A DNA stretch of 43,404 bases from Gammaproteobacteria bacterium (lineage in GTDB: Bacteria > Pseudomonadota > Gammaproteobacteria > Eutrophobiales > Eutrophobiaceae). The DNA is taken from assembly GCA_021773215.1 (NCBI GenBank), contig JAJFKM010000035.1:1-43404 (forward strand). The letters are read 5' to 3'. The position numbers and the translations under genes were made by a program. Position 1 is the first letter of the stretch. Every line of letters begins with the position of its first letter. Under the pieces are notes generated by a model that saw nothing but the letters and a program-made list of their open reading frames with translations, did no database searches and was not told where the DNA came from. Shown here piece by piece: positions 8,626 to 17,939 of the stretch.

Positions 8626-9417
8626 ATGAAGATTGCACTGGGAATTGAATATAATGGTTGTAATTATTATGGTTGGCAAAGACAATCCATTTCCCCAACG
8701 ATACAAGAATCTATAGAAACAGCTTTATCAACCATCGCAGATGAATCTATTAGAATACATTGTGCGGGCAGAACTGATACTGGCGTTCATGCGATTCAAC
8801 AGGTTATTCACTTCGAGACATTATCCATAAGAGATACCCATGCCTGGGTACGTGGGACAAATTCAATACTCCCTCAAGATATCTCGGTGACATGGGCTTT
8901 AGAAACTGATGATGATTTTCATGCTAGATTTAGTGCAGAGGAAAGAACCTATCAATACTTGATCTTAAATCGACCTGCACGCCCAGCTATATTTAATGGT
9001 TTGGTTACCTGGGAATCTAGACCACTTGATTTTTGTAAAATGAAACAAGCCTCATCTTGTTTCATTGGGCAGCATGATTTTACTTCATATAGAGCGGTTG
9101 CCTGTCAGGCAAATTCACCTATCAGAACGCTACATAATCTTGAGTTCGATAGACTGGAAGACTGGATAGTGATTACACTAACGGCAAATGCCTTTCTTCA
9201 TCACATGGTCAGGAATATAGCAGGCGTTTTAATGGCTATCGGCTTAGGTAAAAAAGAAGTAAATTGGGCTGCTGATGTATTAGCAGCGAAAGATAGAACC
9301 GCTGGTGGAGTAACTGCACCGCCAGATGGGTTATATCTGGTTAATATTCAGTATCCGGATCGATTTTCTATTCCTGATGCAAAATCGATATTAGATAAAT
9401 TTGGAATTTGTCGTTAA
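8626..9417 (+). CDS. truA: TruA, tRNA pseudouridine(38-40) synthase
   Basis: A 263-aa TruA, the usual length. It isomerises uridines 38, 39 and 40 in the tRNA anticodon stem-loop to pseudouridine. The catalytic aspartate is D51 in the signature CAGRTDTGVHA. FLHHMVRNIAG and the N-terminal EYNGCNYYGWQRQ are also diagnostic. The gene follows fimV after 122 bases, which hold a direct TTAGCGT repeat but no recognised promoter or terminator. trpF follows after 31 bases, the same fimV-truA-trpF order as Pseudomonas. Confidence 0.97.
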   Translation: MKIALGIEYNGCNYYGWQRQSISPTIQESIETALSTIADESIRIHCAGRTDTGVHAIQQVIHFETLSIRDTHAWVRGTNSILPQDISVTWALETDDDFHARFSAEERTYQYLILNRPARPAIFNGLVTWESRPLDFCKMKQASSCFIGQHDFTSYRAVACQANSPIRTLHNLEFDRLEDWIVITLTANAFLHHMVRNIAGVLMAIGLGKKEVNWAADVLAAKDRTAGGVTAPPDGLYLVNIQYPDRFSIPDAKSILDKFGICR

Positions 9418-9448
9418 TAATTAATTTTATCAATTAAGAACTGAAAGA

Positions 9449-10078
9449 ATGGAACACCTAAAACGCACTCGGGTGAAAATTTGCGGTATCACAAATCTTG
9501 AGGATGCAAATGCTGCTGCTGTAGCAGGTGCTGACGCAATTGGCCTTGTCTTTTATGAAGCCAGTCCACGCTGTGTCACAATTAGTTTAGCCAAACAAAT
9601 CACAGAAAATATTTCGCCTTTTATTAATTGTGTTGGCCTGTTTGTAGATGCTGAAACGGCATATATAAATGAAGTTTTAAAAGAGGTTGCTATTGATACA
9701 CTCCAATTTCATGGACAAGAAACTGAACAAGCTTGCGCTTTATTCAATAGGCCTTATATTAAAGCCGTCAGAATGAATGATAGTGTCAGTTTATTTGATG
9801 AAGTTGAAAAGTATCCTTCAGCTAAGGGCTTATTGCTTGATGCGTATGTAAAAGGAATACCTGGCGGTACTGGAAAAGCTTTTGATTGGAGTATCATCCC
9901 AAATAATTTGTCGAAGCCTATTATCCTTGCTGGTGGTTTAGATGAAAATAATGTGAAAAAAGCGATATCTCAAGTTCACCCTTATGCTGTGGATGTCAGC
10001 GGTGGTGTTGAGAAGGAAAAAGGAATAAAAGACCCCGTTAAAATTAAAAAATTTATTAGTGAGACTATGAATGCCTGA
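9449..10078 (+). CDS. trpF: TrpF, phosphoribosylanthranilate isomerase
   Basis: A 209-aa TIM-barrel enzyme catalysing the Amadori rearrangement of N-(5-phosphoribosyl)anthranilate in tryptophan synthesis. It has the N-terminal [12 protein letters not shown] motif with the general-base cysteine C12, [17 protein letters not shown] and the C-terminal phosphate-binding VDVSGGVE loop containing the general-acid aspartate. Its last 8 bases overlap the trpB start, so trpF and trpB are probably translationally coupled. It is a single-function TrpF, not fused to TrpC. Confidence 0.97.
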   Translation: MEHLKRTRVKICGITNLEDANAAAVAGADAIGLVFYEASPRCVTISLAKQITENISPFINCVGLFVDAETAYINEVLKEVAIDTLQFHGQETEQACALFNRPYIKAVRMNDSVSLFDEVEKYPSAKGLLLDAYVKGIPGGTGKAFDWSIIPNNLSKPIILAGGLDENNVKKAISQVHPYAVDVSGGVEKEKGIKDPVKIKKFISETMNA

Positions 10079-11309
10079 AACCAATAAAAAAAGTGATTCT
10101 TCTGAAATCGAATCGTATATGACCATGCCAGATAAGCGTGGCCACTTTGGACCATATGGAGGCCGATTCGTTTCTGAAACCTTGATGGGGCCATTAGAAG
10201 AACTTGAGCAAGCATATAAAAAACATATAAAAGACCCTGCTTTTATAGCTGAATTCGAACATGATTTAAAACATTATGTGGGCCGGCCCTCACCGCTATA
10301 CCATGCGGAACGCTGGAGTGAGCAACTTGGTGGTGCACAAATATATTTGAAGCGTGAAGACTTGAATCATACCGGTGCGCATAAGATAAATAATACTGTT
10401 GGCCAAGCATTATTAGCGAAGTTGATGGGAAAGCGACGTGTAATTGCAGAGACTGGTGCTGGTCAACATGGTGTCGCAACGGCTACAGTTGCTGCTAGAT
10501 ATGGTATGGAATGTGTCGTTTATATGGGCGCTGAAGATATCCAAAGGCAAGCGATGAATGTCTTTCGTATGAAGCTCCTTGGGGCAACCGTTGTTTCCGT
10601 TGAAGCAGGTTCAAAAACATTAAAAGATGCTTTAAATGAAGCTATGCGGGATTGGGTAACCAATGTTGATGATACCTTTTATATTATTGGTACTGTTGCT
10701 GGGCCACATCCTTATCCGGCAATGGTCAGGGATTTTAATTCGGTAGTGGGGCGCGAGGCACGACAACAATGCCTAGATCAGGCAGGGCGTCTTCCCGATG
10801 CATTGGTAGCCTGTGTCGGTGGCGGTTCTAATGCGATTGGATTATTTCATTCTTTTCTAGATGATAAAGACGTGTCGATTTATGGTGTCGAGGCGGCTGG
10901 AGAAGGCATAGAGACTGGGCATCATGCAGCGCCTTTAAATGCGGGAAAACCAGGCGTTTTGCACGGTAACCGTACCTATCTAATGGAAGATGAATATGGT
11001 CAAATAATTGAAACACATTCAATCTCAGCCGGTCTTGATTATCCGGGTGTCGGACCAGAGCATGCATGGTTAAAAGACACTGGCCGTGCTAATTATGTCT
11101 CCGTCACAGATATTGAAGCATTGCAGGCTTTCCATGATTTGACGCGGATAGAAGGTATTATCCCCGCTTTAGAATCTAGCCATGCATTAGCCTATACAAC
11201 AAAAATTGCCCCGAAAATGGCTAAAGATGCGATAATTATTACGAATTTATCAGGTCGTGGAGATAAGGATATTCACACAGTTGCCGCACATGAAGGGATT
11301 ACACTTTAA
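10071..11309 (+). CDS. trpB: TrpB, tryptophan synthase beta chain
   Basis: A 412-aa PLP enzyme that joins indole and serine to form tryptophan. The PLP lysine is K105 in [26 protein letters not shown], the phosphate-binding GGGSNAIG and the C-terminal LSGRGDKD motif are all present, so it is TrpB1-type. It overlaps trpF by 8 bases. The first 16-18 residues are polar and poorly conserved, so an internal ATG at codon 17 or 19 is possible, but the overlapping ATG at 10071 is preferred. trpA follows one small gene later. Confidence 0.97.
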   Translation: MPETNKKSDSSEIESYMTMPDKRGHFGPYGGRFVSETLMGPLEELEQAYKKHIKDPAFIAEFEHDLKHYVGRPSPLYHAERWSEQLGGAQIYLKREDLNHTGAHKINNTVGQALLAKLMGKRRVIAETGAGQHGVATATVAARYGMECVVYMGAEDIQRQAMNVFRMKLLGATVVSVEAGSKTLKDALNEAMRDWVTNVDDTFYIIGTVAGPHPYPAMVRDFNSVVGREARQQCLDQAGRLPDALVACVGGGSNAIGLFHSFLDDKDVSIYGVEAAGEGIETGHHAAPLNAGKPGVLHGNRTYLMEDEYGQIIETHSISAGLDYPGVGPEHAWLKDTGRANYVSVTDIEALQAFHDLTRIEGIIPALESSHALAYTTKIAPKMAKDAIIITNLSGRGDKDIHTVAAHEGITL

Positions 11310-11327
11310 AACCGGGAATTATAGATT

Positions 11328-11525
11328 ATGAATAATCGTGAACGTTTGATGGAGATAATGGCTGATCGAGAACTGGATCGTCTACAAGTTTCTGACTTAG
11401 TAAAAGTAAAACAAGCTGAAGTTGATTATTGGTTGTTATCACATGAGTCAAGAAATCATAAAGATATACCAGATATGGCCATCGAGTTGCTTGAGTTGAA
11501 GCTTGGCTTAAAAGAATTAAAGTAG
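11328..11525 (+). CDS. Small HTH-like protein between trpB and trpA
   Basis: A 65-aa, highly charged, mostly helical protein starting 18 bases after trpB. The central part (LQVSDLVKVKQAEVDYWLL, then SRNHKDIPDMAIELLELKL) resembles short Cro/CI-type helix-turn-helix proteins in which a VADLVGVSxxTVxAWL stretch is followed by an xxHRxMPxxMxxLLxxKL stretch. The second half of that pattern is well kept, the recognition helix less so. It could be a small DNA-binding regulator, but this is a pattern resemblance only. It keeps the operon direction and is likely co-transcribed with trpB and trpA. Confidence 0.7.
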   Translation: MNNRERLMEIMADRELDRLQVSDLVKVKQAEVDYWLLSHESRNHKDIPDMAIELLELKLGLKELK

Positions 11526-11585
11526 CTACTCATCCGCTATTACCTCAAATTTCTTTCCCTATTTATATTTTCAAATTAACTAATT

Positions 11586-12395
11586 ATGAGCAGAATTGAA
11601 ACGTGTTTCAGCGCACTAAAAAATAATAACAAAAAAGCACTAATCCCCTTTATTACTGCAGGCGATCCATCACTCGATATGACTGTTGGATTAATGCATG
11701 TTTTGACAAAAGCAGGTGCAGATATTATTGAATTAGGTGTTCCTTTCTCAGACCCTATGGCCGATGGACCGGTGATTCAGCGTGCGAGTGAACGCGCTTT
11801 GTTAAATGGTACGAATACCGATGATGTATTTAATATCGTTAAGGAATTTAGAACTGAGAACGAATCTACGCCTATTATTTTAATGGGTTATATGAATCCT
11901 ATAGAAGTCATGGGTTATGAAACGTTTGTTGAAAAGGCAGCAAATGCAGGCGTTGACGGTCTGATTATTGTTGATTTACCACCAGAGGAATCTGTCGAAT
12001 TTGGTGAGGTTCTGAAGCCGTACGGTATAGATCAGATATTCCTTATTTCACCGACGACTCACGGGAAGCGCTTAGACAGGATCTGTGAAGTCGCCTCAGG
12101 GTTCCTGTATTATGTCTCTTTGAAGGGAGTAACCGGTAGTAATCAACTGGATGTCAAAGCTGTTGACGATAAACTGAATGAGATTCGCAGCAAAACTTCA
12201 TTACCTCTAGGTGTTGGGTTTGGAATTAAAAATCCGCAAATAGCAGAAGATGTCGGCAGGGTCAGTGATGCAGTAGTTGTTGGGAGTGCCTTGGTTGAAA
12301 GAATTGCAGAACATGCCGGGGATGGTGAAAAAATGAAATTAGAAATATCATCATTTATGAGTTCCTTGCGAACCGCATTAGATAATATTGGATAA
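11586..12395 (+). CDS. trpA: TrpA, tryptophan synthase alpha chain
   Basis: A 269-aa TIM-barrel subunit that cleaves indole-3-glycerol phosphate and channels indole to TrpB. The catalytic pair is present at the standard positions: E49 in IIELGVPFSDP and D60 in MADGPVIQRA. The loop-6 region LYYVSLKGVTG and the phosphate-binding GVGFGI also match. It starts 60 bases after the small HTH-like gene and is followed after 9 bases by accD. This spacing ties tryptophan genes to fatty-acid and folate genes on one strand. Confidence 0.97.
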   Translation: MSRIETCFSALKNNNKKALIPFITAGDPSLDMTVGLMHVLTKAGADIIELGVPFSDPMADGPVIQRASERALLNGTNTDDVFNIVKEFRTENESTPIILMGYMNPIEVMGYETFVEKAANAGVDGLIIVDLPPEESVEFGEVLKPYGIDQIFLISPTTHGKRLDRICEVASGFLYYVSLKGVTGSNQLDVKAVDDKLNEIRSKTSLPLGVGFGIKNPQIAEDVGRVSDAVVVGSALVERIAEHAGDGEKMKLEISSFMSSLRTALDNIG

Positions 12396-12404
12396 CAATT
12401 AAAT

Positions 12405-13268
12405 ATGAGTTGGTTTAAAAAAATATTACCGTCGCGAGACAAAACAAATGGAACAACACGTCGTACCGTGCCCGAAGGTGTTTGGACAAAGTGTCAGGAA
12501 TGTAACGCCGTATTGTATCGTGCAGAACTCGATAGGAATAATGATGTTTGTCCAAAATGCGATCATCACATGCGGATTAGTGCGCGCGTACGTCTGGAAA
12601 CATTTTTGGATAGTGATAATAGAGTTGAGATTGGTACTGAAGTAAAACCTGTTGATATCCTGAAGTTTCGTGATAATAAAAAATACAAAGATAGACTCAA
12701 CCAAGCGCAAAAGAAAACGGGTGAGGATGATGCACTGGTAGTTATGTCGGGAAAATTAAAAGGTTTGCCTGTCGTTGCTTGTGCTTTTGAATTTAATTTC
12801 ATGGGTGGCTCTATGGGGTCAGTTGTTGGCGAGCGGTTTGTGCTTGCCGTTGATGCTGCAATTGATATGAACGCGTCATTAATCTGTTTTTCTACAAGTG
12901 GTGGCGCCAGAATGCAGGAAGCTTTGTTCTCTTTGATGCAAATGGCTAAGACTTCTGCTGCTATAGCCATTTTACGTAACAAAGGATTGCCCTATATTTC
13001 CGTGCTGACTGATCCAACAATGGGTGGCGTATCAGCAAGTCTGGCTACGCTTGGAGATATTAATATTGCGGAACCTAATGCCTTGATTGGTTTTGCTGGA
13101 CCACGAGTTATAGAGCAAACAGTTAGAGAAACACTACCTGCAGGTTTTCAGCGTAGTGAATTTTTACTCGAAAATGGTGATATTGATATGATTGTCGATC
13201 GTCGAGAGTTACGCGATAGGATCAGCAAAATGTTATCAATATTAACTCATCAATCTTTATCTGCATGA
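12405..13268 (+). CDS. accD: AccD, acetyl-CoA carboxylase carboxyltransferase beta subunit
   Basis: A 287-aa subunit which, with AccA, transfers the carboxyl group from biotin-BCCP to acetyl-CoA, giving malonyl-CoA for fatty-acid synthesis. The N-terminal zinc ribbon has C30-x2-C33 and C49-x2-C52. The crotonase-like core shows [24 protein letters not shown] and [12 protein letters not shown]. folC follows after 25 bases; accD-folC pairing is common in Gammaproteobacteria. Confidence 0.97.
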   Translation: MSWFKKILPSRDKTNGTTRRTVPEGVWTKCQECNAVLYRAELDRNNDVCPKCDHHMRISARVRLETFLDSDNRVEIGTEVKPVDILKFRDNKKYKDRLNQAQKKTGEDDALVVMSGKLKGLPVVACAFEFNFMGGSMGSVVGERFVLAVDAAIDMNASLICFSTSGGARMQEALFSLMQMAKTSAAIAILRNKGLPYISVLTDPTMGGVSASLATLGDINIAEPNALIGFAGPRVIEQTVRETLPAGFQRSEFLLENGDIDMIVDRRELRDRISKMLSILTHQSLSA

Positions 13269-13293
13269 TATAAATTGTTTTCCGATCCCGCAT

Positions 13294-14619
13294 ATGACTA
13301 GTAAAATTAAATCAATTTCTAAGTCAGGTACGCACCCCGATCAATTAAGGTTTAACAGTCTTGAAAAATGGTTAGAGTGGCAAGAAAGCCTGCATTTTAC
13401 AGCGATTGAATTAGGCTTGGAGCGTTGTCGACGTGTTGCAAATAATATGGGTTTACTCAAGCCAGCTTATAATGTTATTAGTGTTGCAGGAACCAATGGT
13501 AAAGGATCTAGCATTACCATGCTGGATAAAATCCTACGTAATGCTGACTACAAAGTAGGTCGATATACATCACCGCATTTACTCCGATACAACGAACGCA
13601 TATGTATAAATGGTGTAGAAGTATCAGATTCTGAACTATGCGAATCATTTGACCGTATTGATCGAGCACGTGGTGAAATATCATTAACGTATTTTGAATT
13701 CGGAACACTTACTGCACTGGATCTCTTTCGCCAGCATAAAGTCGAACTGGCCATTCTCGAAGTGGGTTTAGGTGGACGGCTTGATGCGGTAAATGTACTT
13801 GATGCAGATGTCGCATTAATTACCAGTATCGATATTGATCACCAACAATGGCTTGGTGACAATCGTGAGAGTATAGCCAGAGAAAAAGCAGGTATTTTGA
13901 GAAACAAGGCGCCTGCTATATGTTCAGATGCTAGTCCACCGCAGAGTTTACTTGATTGTGCTGATGCCTTAGGTACGCCATTGAGTGTATTAGGTCGTGA
14001 TTATAAATTGGAGATGGGACATGGAAATTGGTCATGGGAGACGAATAATATTTCTTTTGAAAAATTACCCAGACCTATGCAATTTTGTGATTTTCAATTA
14101 CAAAATGCAGCAGGTGTCTTAATGGTATTAGAAAAAATAAAGCATGATTACCCAGTTAGTCTTGAAAATATTAAGCAAGGGCTTAGCAGTTTTCGCCTCA
14201 ACGGACGTATGCAATTTATCCCCGGCAGGATACCAAAGATATTAGATGTTGCTCACAATAGTGAATCAGTTAGGGTTTTGGTAAAAAATATAAGCAAGAT
14301 TCCGTGTTTAGGGCAGACCCATTTGATCGTGGGTATGCTTAAAGATAAAGATCATCCCGAAGTGTTTAAGGTATTAAATAATATTGCTGATAGCTGGAAT
14401 ATCATTACCTTAACCGAAGAGCGTGGTAGTGACGCCAAAACATTAATTTCAGAACTCAAGTCACTGGGTATAAGTGAAAATGTAGTTGAATATACAAATG
14501 TCGGTCATGCTTTGGATCAGCTTGATGAGTTATCTATGGCTGGTGATAGAATTGTTGTCACTGGATCTTTTCTAACAGTAGGCGCCGCACTCGGGCATTT
14601 AAATCAGGAGATTACCTAG
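13294..14619 (+). CDS. folC: FolC, dihydrofolate synthase / folylpolyglutamate synthase
   Basis: A 441-aa Mur-ligase-family enzyme that adds glutamate to dihydropteroate and then extends the polyglutamate tail of folates. It has the ATP-binding P-loop GTNGKGSS (residues 66-73), the YTSPHLLRYNERI motif and LEVGLGGRLDAVN, all typical of FolC. The C-terminal domain carries ILDVAHN, which separates FolC from MurC-F. It lies between accD and a SPOR-domain gene, as in Pseudomonas, with only 6 bases to the next start. Confidence 0.96.
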   Translation: MTSKIKSISKSGTHPDQLRFNSLEKWLEWQESLHFTAIELGLERCRRVANNMGLLKPAYNVISVAGTNGKGSSITMLDKILRNADYKVGRYTSPHLLRYNERICINGVEVSDSELCESFDRIDRARGEISLTYFEFGTLTALDLFRQHKVELAILEVGLGGRLDAVNVLDADVALITSIDIDHQQWLGDNRESIAREKAGILRNKAPAICSDASPPQSLLDCADALGTPLSVLGRDYKLEMGHGNWSWETNNISFEKLPRPMQFCDFQLQNAAGVLMVLEKIKHDYPVSLENIKQGLSSFRLNGRMQFIPGRIPKILDVAHNSESVRVLVKNISKIPCLGQTHLIVGMLKDKDHPEVFKVLNNIADSWNIITLTEERGSDAKTLISELKSLGISENVVEYTNVGHALDQLDELSMAGDRIVVTGSFLTVGAALGHLNQEIT

Positions 14620-14625
14620 ATTAAT

Positions 14626-15231
14626 ATGCATCAGCGCTTAAAAGAACGTTTGGTTGGTGCAGCAGTGCTGATTGTTATTGCTGTTATTTTTATACCGATG
14701 TTTTTAACAGGACCTATAGATACTGGCTCTATTACTAAGACCAATATCCCAGAGCGAACGACTGAGAAGTTTAATTCCAGGTTAGTCCCGCTTAATAATC
14801 CGGTGACACCTGACACGCCAATGAATATAGATGCTGAAGCGGTAGCAGGACAGTCTAATTCTGAAGATATAAATGATGAACCAAAAATCAAACCAAATGT
14901 AGAAACATCTTCAACACCAGAATCGATTAATGCAGTAGAAACTAGTCGTAAAAAATCGGAACCAAATAAAATAGTACAAGATAAACAAGTAGGTCTGACT
15001 GCATGGGTAGTACAGTTAGGTAGCTTTTCAAGCAAAGTCAATGCAGATAAACTGAATTTAACGCTTAGGAAATCGGGTTTTCCAGCGTTCGTTGAGCCAT
15101 TGGAACAAAATAATGAAGTAGCGTACCGAGTTAGAGTTGGTCCCGAATTATTGCGTGCTGATGCCGATGCTTTACTAAAGAAAATTAAAGAAAATACAAA
15201 GCTAGACGGTATAGTATTGAACTATCCATAA
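14626..15231 (+). CDS. SPOR-domain cell-division protein (DedD-like)
   Basis: A 201-aa inner-membrane protein with a short cytoplasmic N-terminus (MHQRLKERLVG), one transmembrane helix (about 10-28), a Pro/Ser/Asn-rich periplasmic linker and a C-terminal SPOR domain (about 125-200, starting WVVQLGSFSSKVNADKL and including YRVRVGPEL). SPOR domains bind denuded glycan strands at the septum. The folC-SPOR-cvpA position corresponds to dedD in E. coli and PA3110 in Pseudomonas. The symbol dedD would be reasonable by position, but sequence identity cannot be judged here. Confidence 0.9.
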   Translation: MHQRLKERLVGAAVLIVIAVIFIPMFLTGPIDTGSITKTNIPERTTEKFNSRLVPLNNPVTPDTPMNIDAEAVAGQSNSEDINDEPKIKPNVETSSTPESINAVETSRKKSEPNKIVQDKQVGLTAWVVQLGSFSSKVNADKLNLTLRKSGFPAFVEPLEQNNEVAYRVRVGPELLRADADALLKKIKENTKLDGIVLNYP

Positions 15232-15265
15232 TTTTTAATTAACTTAAAAACATCAGGTTTCAATA

Positions 15266-15775
15266 ATGTCTACAGCCGATATAGTCATTCTTTGTTTAAT
15301 TGCATTGCCCACAATCGTGGGTGTTTTTTATGGTTTTTTGAATATATTATTCTCACTATTATCCTGGGCAGTATCATTAGGCCTTTCAATAAAACTAGTA
15401 CCCTATTTTTCTCCCTTACTGGAAAACTATGTAGATACGCCAATCTTAAGGATTGTTTTGGCGTTCATAGCACTGTTTATAATAAGTTTGCTTATAATGA
15501 GCGGTATAAGTTATTTCGTAGTAAAGTTGTTAGGTAGAACGGGGCTTACCGCTGCAGACAGGATATTAGGGTTGTTTTTTGGTATGGGCTTAGGCGGATT
15601 AATCGTTGCAGTAATAATTTTTATGGCTGGTTTCACGGCTTTCCCTCAAGAACCATGGTGGGAAGAATCAAAGTTAGCCGCTCCATTTGAGCGTATAAGT
15701 ATATGGAGTTCACGGTTTTTACCAGAATCAATAACCGAATATCATTCATATGAACAGGCAAATGAAAGTGATTAA
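15266..15775 (+). CDS. cvpA: CvpA family membrane protein
   Basis: A 169-aa inner-membrane protein with four hydrophobic segments and the CvpA-family features ADIVILCLIALPTIVGVFYGF at the N-terminus and GLTAADRILGLFFGMGLG in the third segment. The family was named for colicin V production and is linked to envelope stress, but its molecular function is not settled. The adjacent purF start, 22 bases downstream, is the classical cvpA-purF arrangement. Confidence 0.94.
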   Translation: MSTADIVILCLIALPTIVGVFYGFLNILFSLLSWAVSLGLSIKLVPYFSPLLENYVDTPILRIVLAFIALFIISLLIMSGISYFVVKLLGRTGLTAADRILGLFFGMGLGGLIVAVIIFMAGFTAFPQEPWWEESKLAAPFERISIWSSRFLPESITEYHSYEQANESD

Positions 15776-15796
15776 TAAACTCATAAGAACATTACT

Positions 15797-17311
15797 ATGT
15801 GCGGCATAATCGGAATCGTTGCCAAAAACCCTGTCAATCAGGCTATATACGATGGCTTAACTGTTCTTCAGCATCGTGGGCAAGACGCTGCAGGCATGGT
15901 GACTTGTGATGAAAGTAAACTTTATTTGAGAAAGGATAATGGGCTAGTTAGAGATGTCTTTCATACGCGTCATATGCTCAACCTGAGAGGAAATATGGGT
16001 ATTGGGCATGTGCGTTATCCTACTGCGGGTTGTTCATCCTCAGCAGAAGCACAACCCTTTTATGTTAATTCTCCTTATGGCATAACCCTCGCACATAATG
16101 GCAACTTAACTAATGCGGAGACATTGAAAGAAGATCTCATGCGTGATGATTTGCGACATTTGAATACTAATTCTGATTCCGAAGTGTTATTAAATATTCT
16201 TGCGCACGAATTAAACGCAATAGGTAAACCTCGAGATAGTCTAGCTGCTGAGGATATATTTCATGCAGTCAAACGCTTACATCAACGCTGTAAAGGTGGT
16301 TATGCTGCTGTAGCGATGATTACCGGTGTTGGCATACTAGGTTTTCGTGATCCAAATGGTATTCGTCCAGTAGTTTTTGGTGAACGTAAGACGGATAGTG
16401 GATCGGAATTTATTATCGCATCAGAAAGTGTTGCTATTAATGCCCTGGATTTCGAACTTATACGTGATATAGCGCCAGGGGAAGCTGTTTTTATTACGGT
16501 GAGTGGCGAAATTCATACCTTTCAATGTTCAGATAAATCAAATTACAGTCCATGCATTTTTGAACATGTTTATTTAGCCAGACCCGATTCAATAATTGAT
16601 GGTATTTCTGTCTATAAAGCGCGATTAAGAATGGGAGAAGAACTTGCAAAAAAGATTCTAAGGCTCTACCCAAAACATGATATCGATGTTGTTATACCCA
16701 TCCCTGACACTAGCCGAACGGCGGCTTTACCTTTAGCGACTAAATTAGACGTTAAGTATCGAGAGGGCTTTGTTAAAAATCGATATATCCCACGAACATT
16801 CATTATGCCAGGCCAAAGTATTCGTAAGAAGTCTGTGCGACAAAAGTTAAATGCAATTGAGCTGGAGTTTAAAGGGAAAAATGTATTGCTTGTCGATGAT
16901 TCTATTGTAAGAGGGACGACCTCAAGAGAGATTGTTCAAATGGCTAGAGAGGCAGGTGCTAAACGAGTTTATATTGCATCAGCAGCTCCACCAGTGCGTT
17001 ATCCAAATGTATATGGCATAGACATGCCAACCGTAGGTGAATTGATTGCTAATAATTGTAGTGTTGAGGAAGTTGCTGAAAAGATTGGTGCTGACTGGCT
17101 AGTCTATCAGGATATTAAAGATCTGATTTCTTCTGCTCATACAGGAAACAAAAGAATTACAGAATTCGATACGTCTTGTTTTACTGGAGAATATGTTACC
17201 GGAGATGTGAGCACAGACTATCTTGAACATATTGAATCAATTCGGAACAATTATGCTATGGAAAAGCAGGGTGTTGATGAAGGTTTGACTGATTTAACTG
17301 AGAACCAATAA
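15797..17311 (+). CDS. purF: PurF, amidophosphoribosyltransferase
   Basis: A 504-aa enzyme catalysing the first committed step of purine synthesis, from PRPP and glutamine to phosphoribosylamine. C2, exposed when the initiator Met is removed (MCGIIGIVAK), is the glutaminase nucleophile. HRGQDAAGM and GHVRYPTAG belong to the N-terminal Ntn domain. The PRPP-binding loop VLLVDDSIVRGTTS is in the phosphoribosyltransferase domain. No propeptide precedes C2, so this is the E. coli-like type. It ends the long plus-strand gene series and faces the convergent phasin gene. Confidence 0.97.
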   Translation: MCGIIGIVAKNPVNQAIYDGLTVLQHRGQDAAGMVTCDESKLYLRKDNGLVRDVFHTRHMLNLRGNMGIGHVRYPTAGCSSSAEAQPFYVNSPYGITLAHNGNLTNAETLKEDLMRDDLRHLNTNSDSEVLLNILAHELNAIGKPRDSLAAEDIFHAVKRLHQRCKGGYAAVAMITGVGILGFRDPNGIRPVVFGERKTDSGSEFIIASESVAINALDFELIRDIAPGEAVFITVSGEIHTFQCSDKSNYSPCIFEHVYLARPDSIIDGISVYKARLRMGEELAKKILRLYPKHDIDVVIPIPDTSRTAALPLATKLDVKYREGFVKNRYIPRTFIMPGQSIRKKSVRQKLNAIELEFKGKNVLLVDDSIVRGTTSREIVQMAREAGAKRVYIASAAPPVRYPNVYGIDMPTVGELIANNCSVEEVAEKIGADWLVYQDIKDLISSAHTGNKRITEFDTSCFTGEYVTGDVSTDYLEHIESIRNNYAMEKQGVDEGLTDLTENQ

Positions 17312-17345
17312 AAAAACCCACGGCCTATTAGATATAGGACCGTGG
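17311..17345 (-). terminator. Intrinsic terminator of the phasin transcript
   Basis: CCACGG-CCTAT at 17318-17328 pairs with ATAGG-A-CCGTGG at 17334-17345, with one bulged base. A run of A at 17311-17316 becomes a U tract when read on the minus strand. It therefore terminates transcription coming from the phasin side. On the plus strand no T run follows, so it is less convincing for purF. Confidence 0.75.
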
Positions 17346-17373
17346 AATAAGTAGGGGTATTTCTAAATCGGTA

Positions 17374-17399
17374 ATCGCGTATTCAAATGAATACGCGAT
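17374..17399. repeat. Perfect hairpin beside the phasin stop codon
   Basis: TCGCGTATTC and GAATACGCGA form a perfect stem of 10-11 bp around the loop AAAT, about 9 bases downstream of the phasin stop. There is no U tract on either side. It may protect the phasin mRNA 3' end or help terminate purF. Function is inference. Confidence 0.6.
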
Positions 17400-17407
17400 A
17401 ATATTCT

Positions 17408-17767
17408 TTAAGCAGTTTTTGAAAATGGGACGATAGTTGCCGCTTCTTCTACGCCTTTTTCAACCCATGCGCTGACTTCATCTTTTGATTCATTCATGAT
17501 GTCTACAGCGTTTCTAGCAATACCTTGAACCTTTGAGCTTGCTTCATTGATCAATGCAGTTTGCTCACTGATAACTTCTTTATAGTCTTTAGATTTACCA
17601 AGCATTTCCATTTGTGCAGTGACACATTCCATAGAAAGATTCATAAAGGCTTGTTGTTGCTCTGCAAATTGACCCGCGATTTTCAAGTTGATGTTGTAAA
17701 GCTCTTGCATTGCATCGTAATTTGATTTGCCTAACTTATTCATGGTTTCAAATATTTCATTAGTCAT
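17408..17767 (-). CDS. Phasin family protein
   Basis: A 119-aa, helical, Cys-poor protein matching the phasin_2 pattern: an amphipathic stretch with NYDAMQELYNINLKIAGQFAEQQQ, a middle that covers the granule surface, and a Ser/Ala-rich tail (VEKGVEEAATIVPFSKTA). Phasins coat polyhydroxyalkanoate granules and set their size and number. The start is the ATG at 17765-17767. It has a strong AGGAG 7 bases upstream; the longer reading from 17812 would run through that ribosome site. A promoter and repeated operator-like sequence lie upstream, and phaR is the next gene, which suggests control by PhaR. The family is certain; a specific phaP symbol is not warranted. Confidence 0.9.
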   Translation of the reverse strand: MTNEIFETMNKLGKSNYDAMQELYNINLKIAGQFAEQQQAFMNLSMECVTAQMEMLGKSKDYKEVISEQTALINEASSKVQGIARNAVDIMNESKDEVSAWVEKGVEEAATIVPFSKTA

Positions 17768-17805
17768 TGTTCTACTCCTAAAAGTGAGGTTGCTACGCAT
17801 CATGT

Positions 17806-17836
17806 TGTGCAATGCAACAAATATTGCAATGCAGCA
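17806..17836. promoter_or_regulatory. Putative PhaR operator (two TGC/GCA repeats)
   Basis: TGCAATGCAACA at 17808-17819 and TGCAATGCAGCA at 17825-17836 match at 11 of 12 positions with a 17-bp period. The second overlaps the -10 element of the phasin promoter; the first covers the transcription start region. TGC/GCA-rich sites are the known type of PhaR target in front of phasin genes. Assignment to this PhaR is inference from adjacency and motif. Confidence 0.65.
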
Positions 17837-17861
17837 TATTAGGATTTACAAGAGCTGTCAA
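17833..17861 (-). promoter_or_regulatory. Sigma-70 promoter of the phasin gene
   Basis: On the minus strand TTGACA (17856-17861) is followed by a 17-bp spacer and TATGCT (17833-17838). The -35 is perfect and the -10 matches four of six. It reads toward the phasin start about 65 bases away. Confidence 0.7.
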
Positions 17862-17939
17862 CAGGAATGTTTCAATAATTACAGCTATGTTAAATAACTG
17901 TAAGTTATTGAATATACGTGATTTGTAGCTTTTCTGTGT

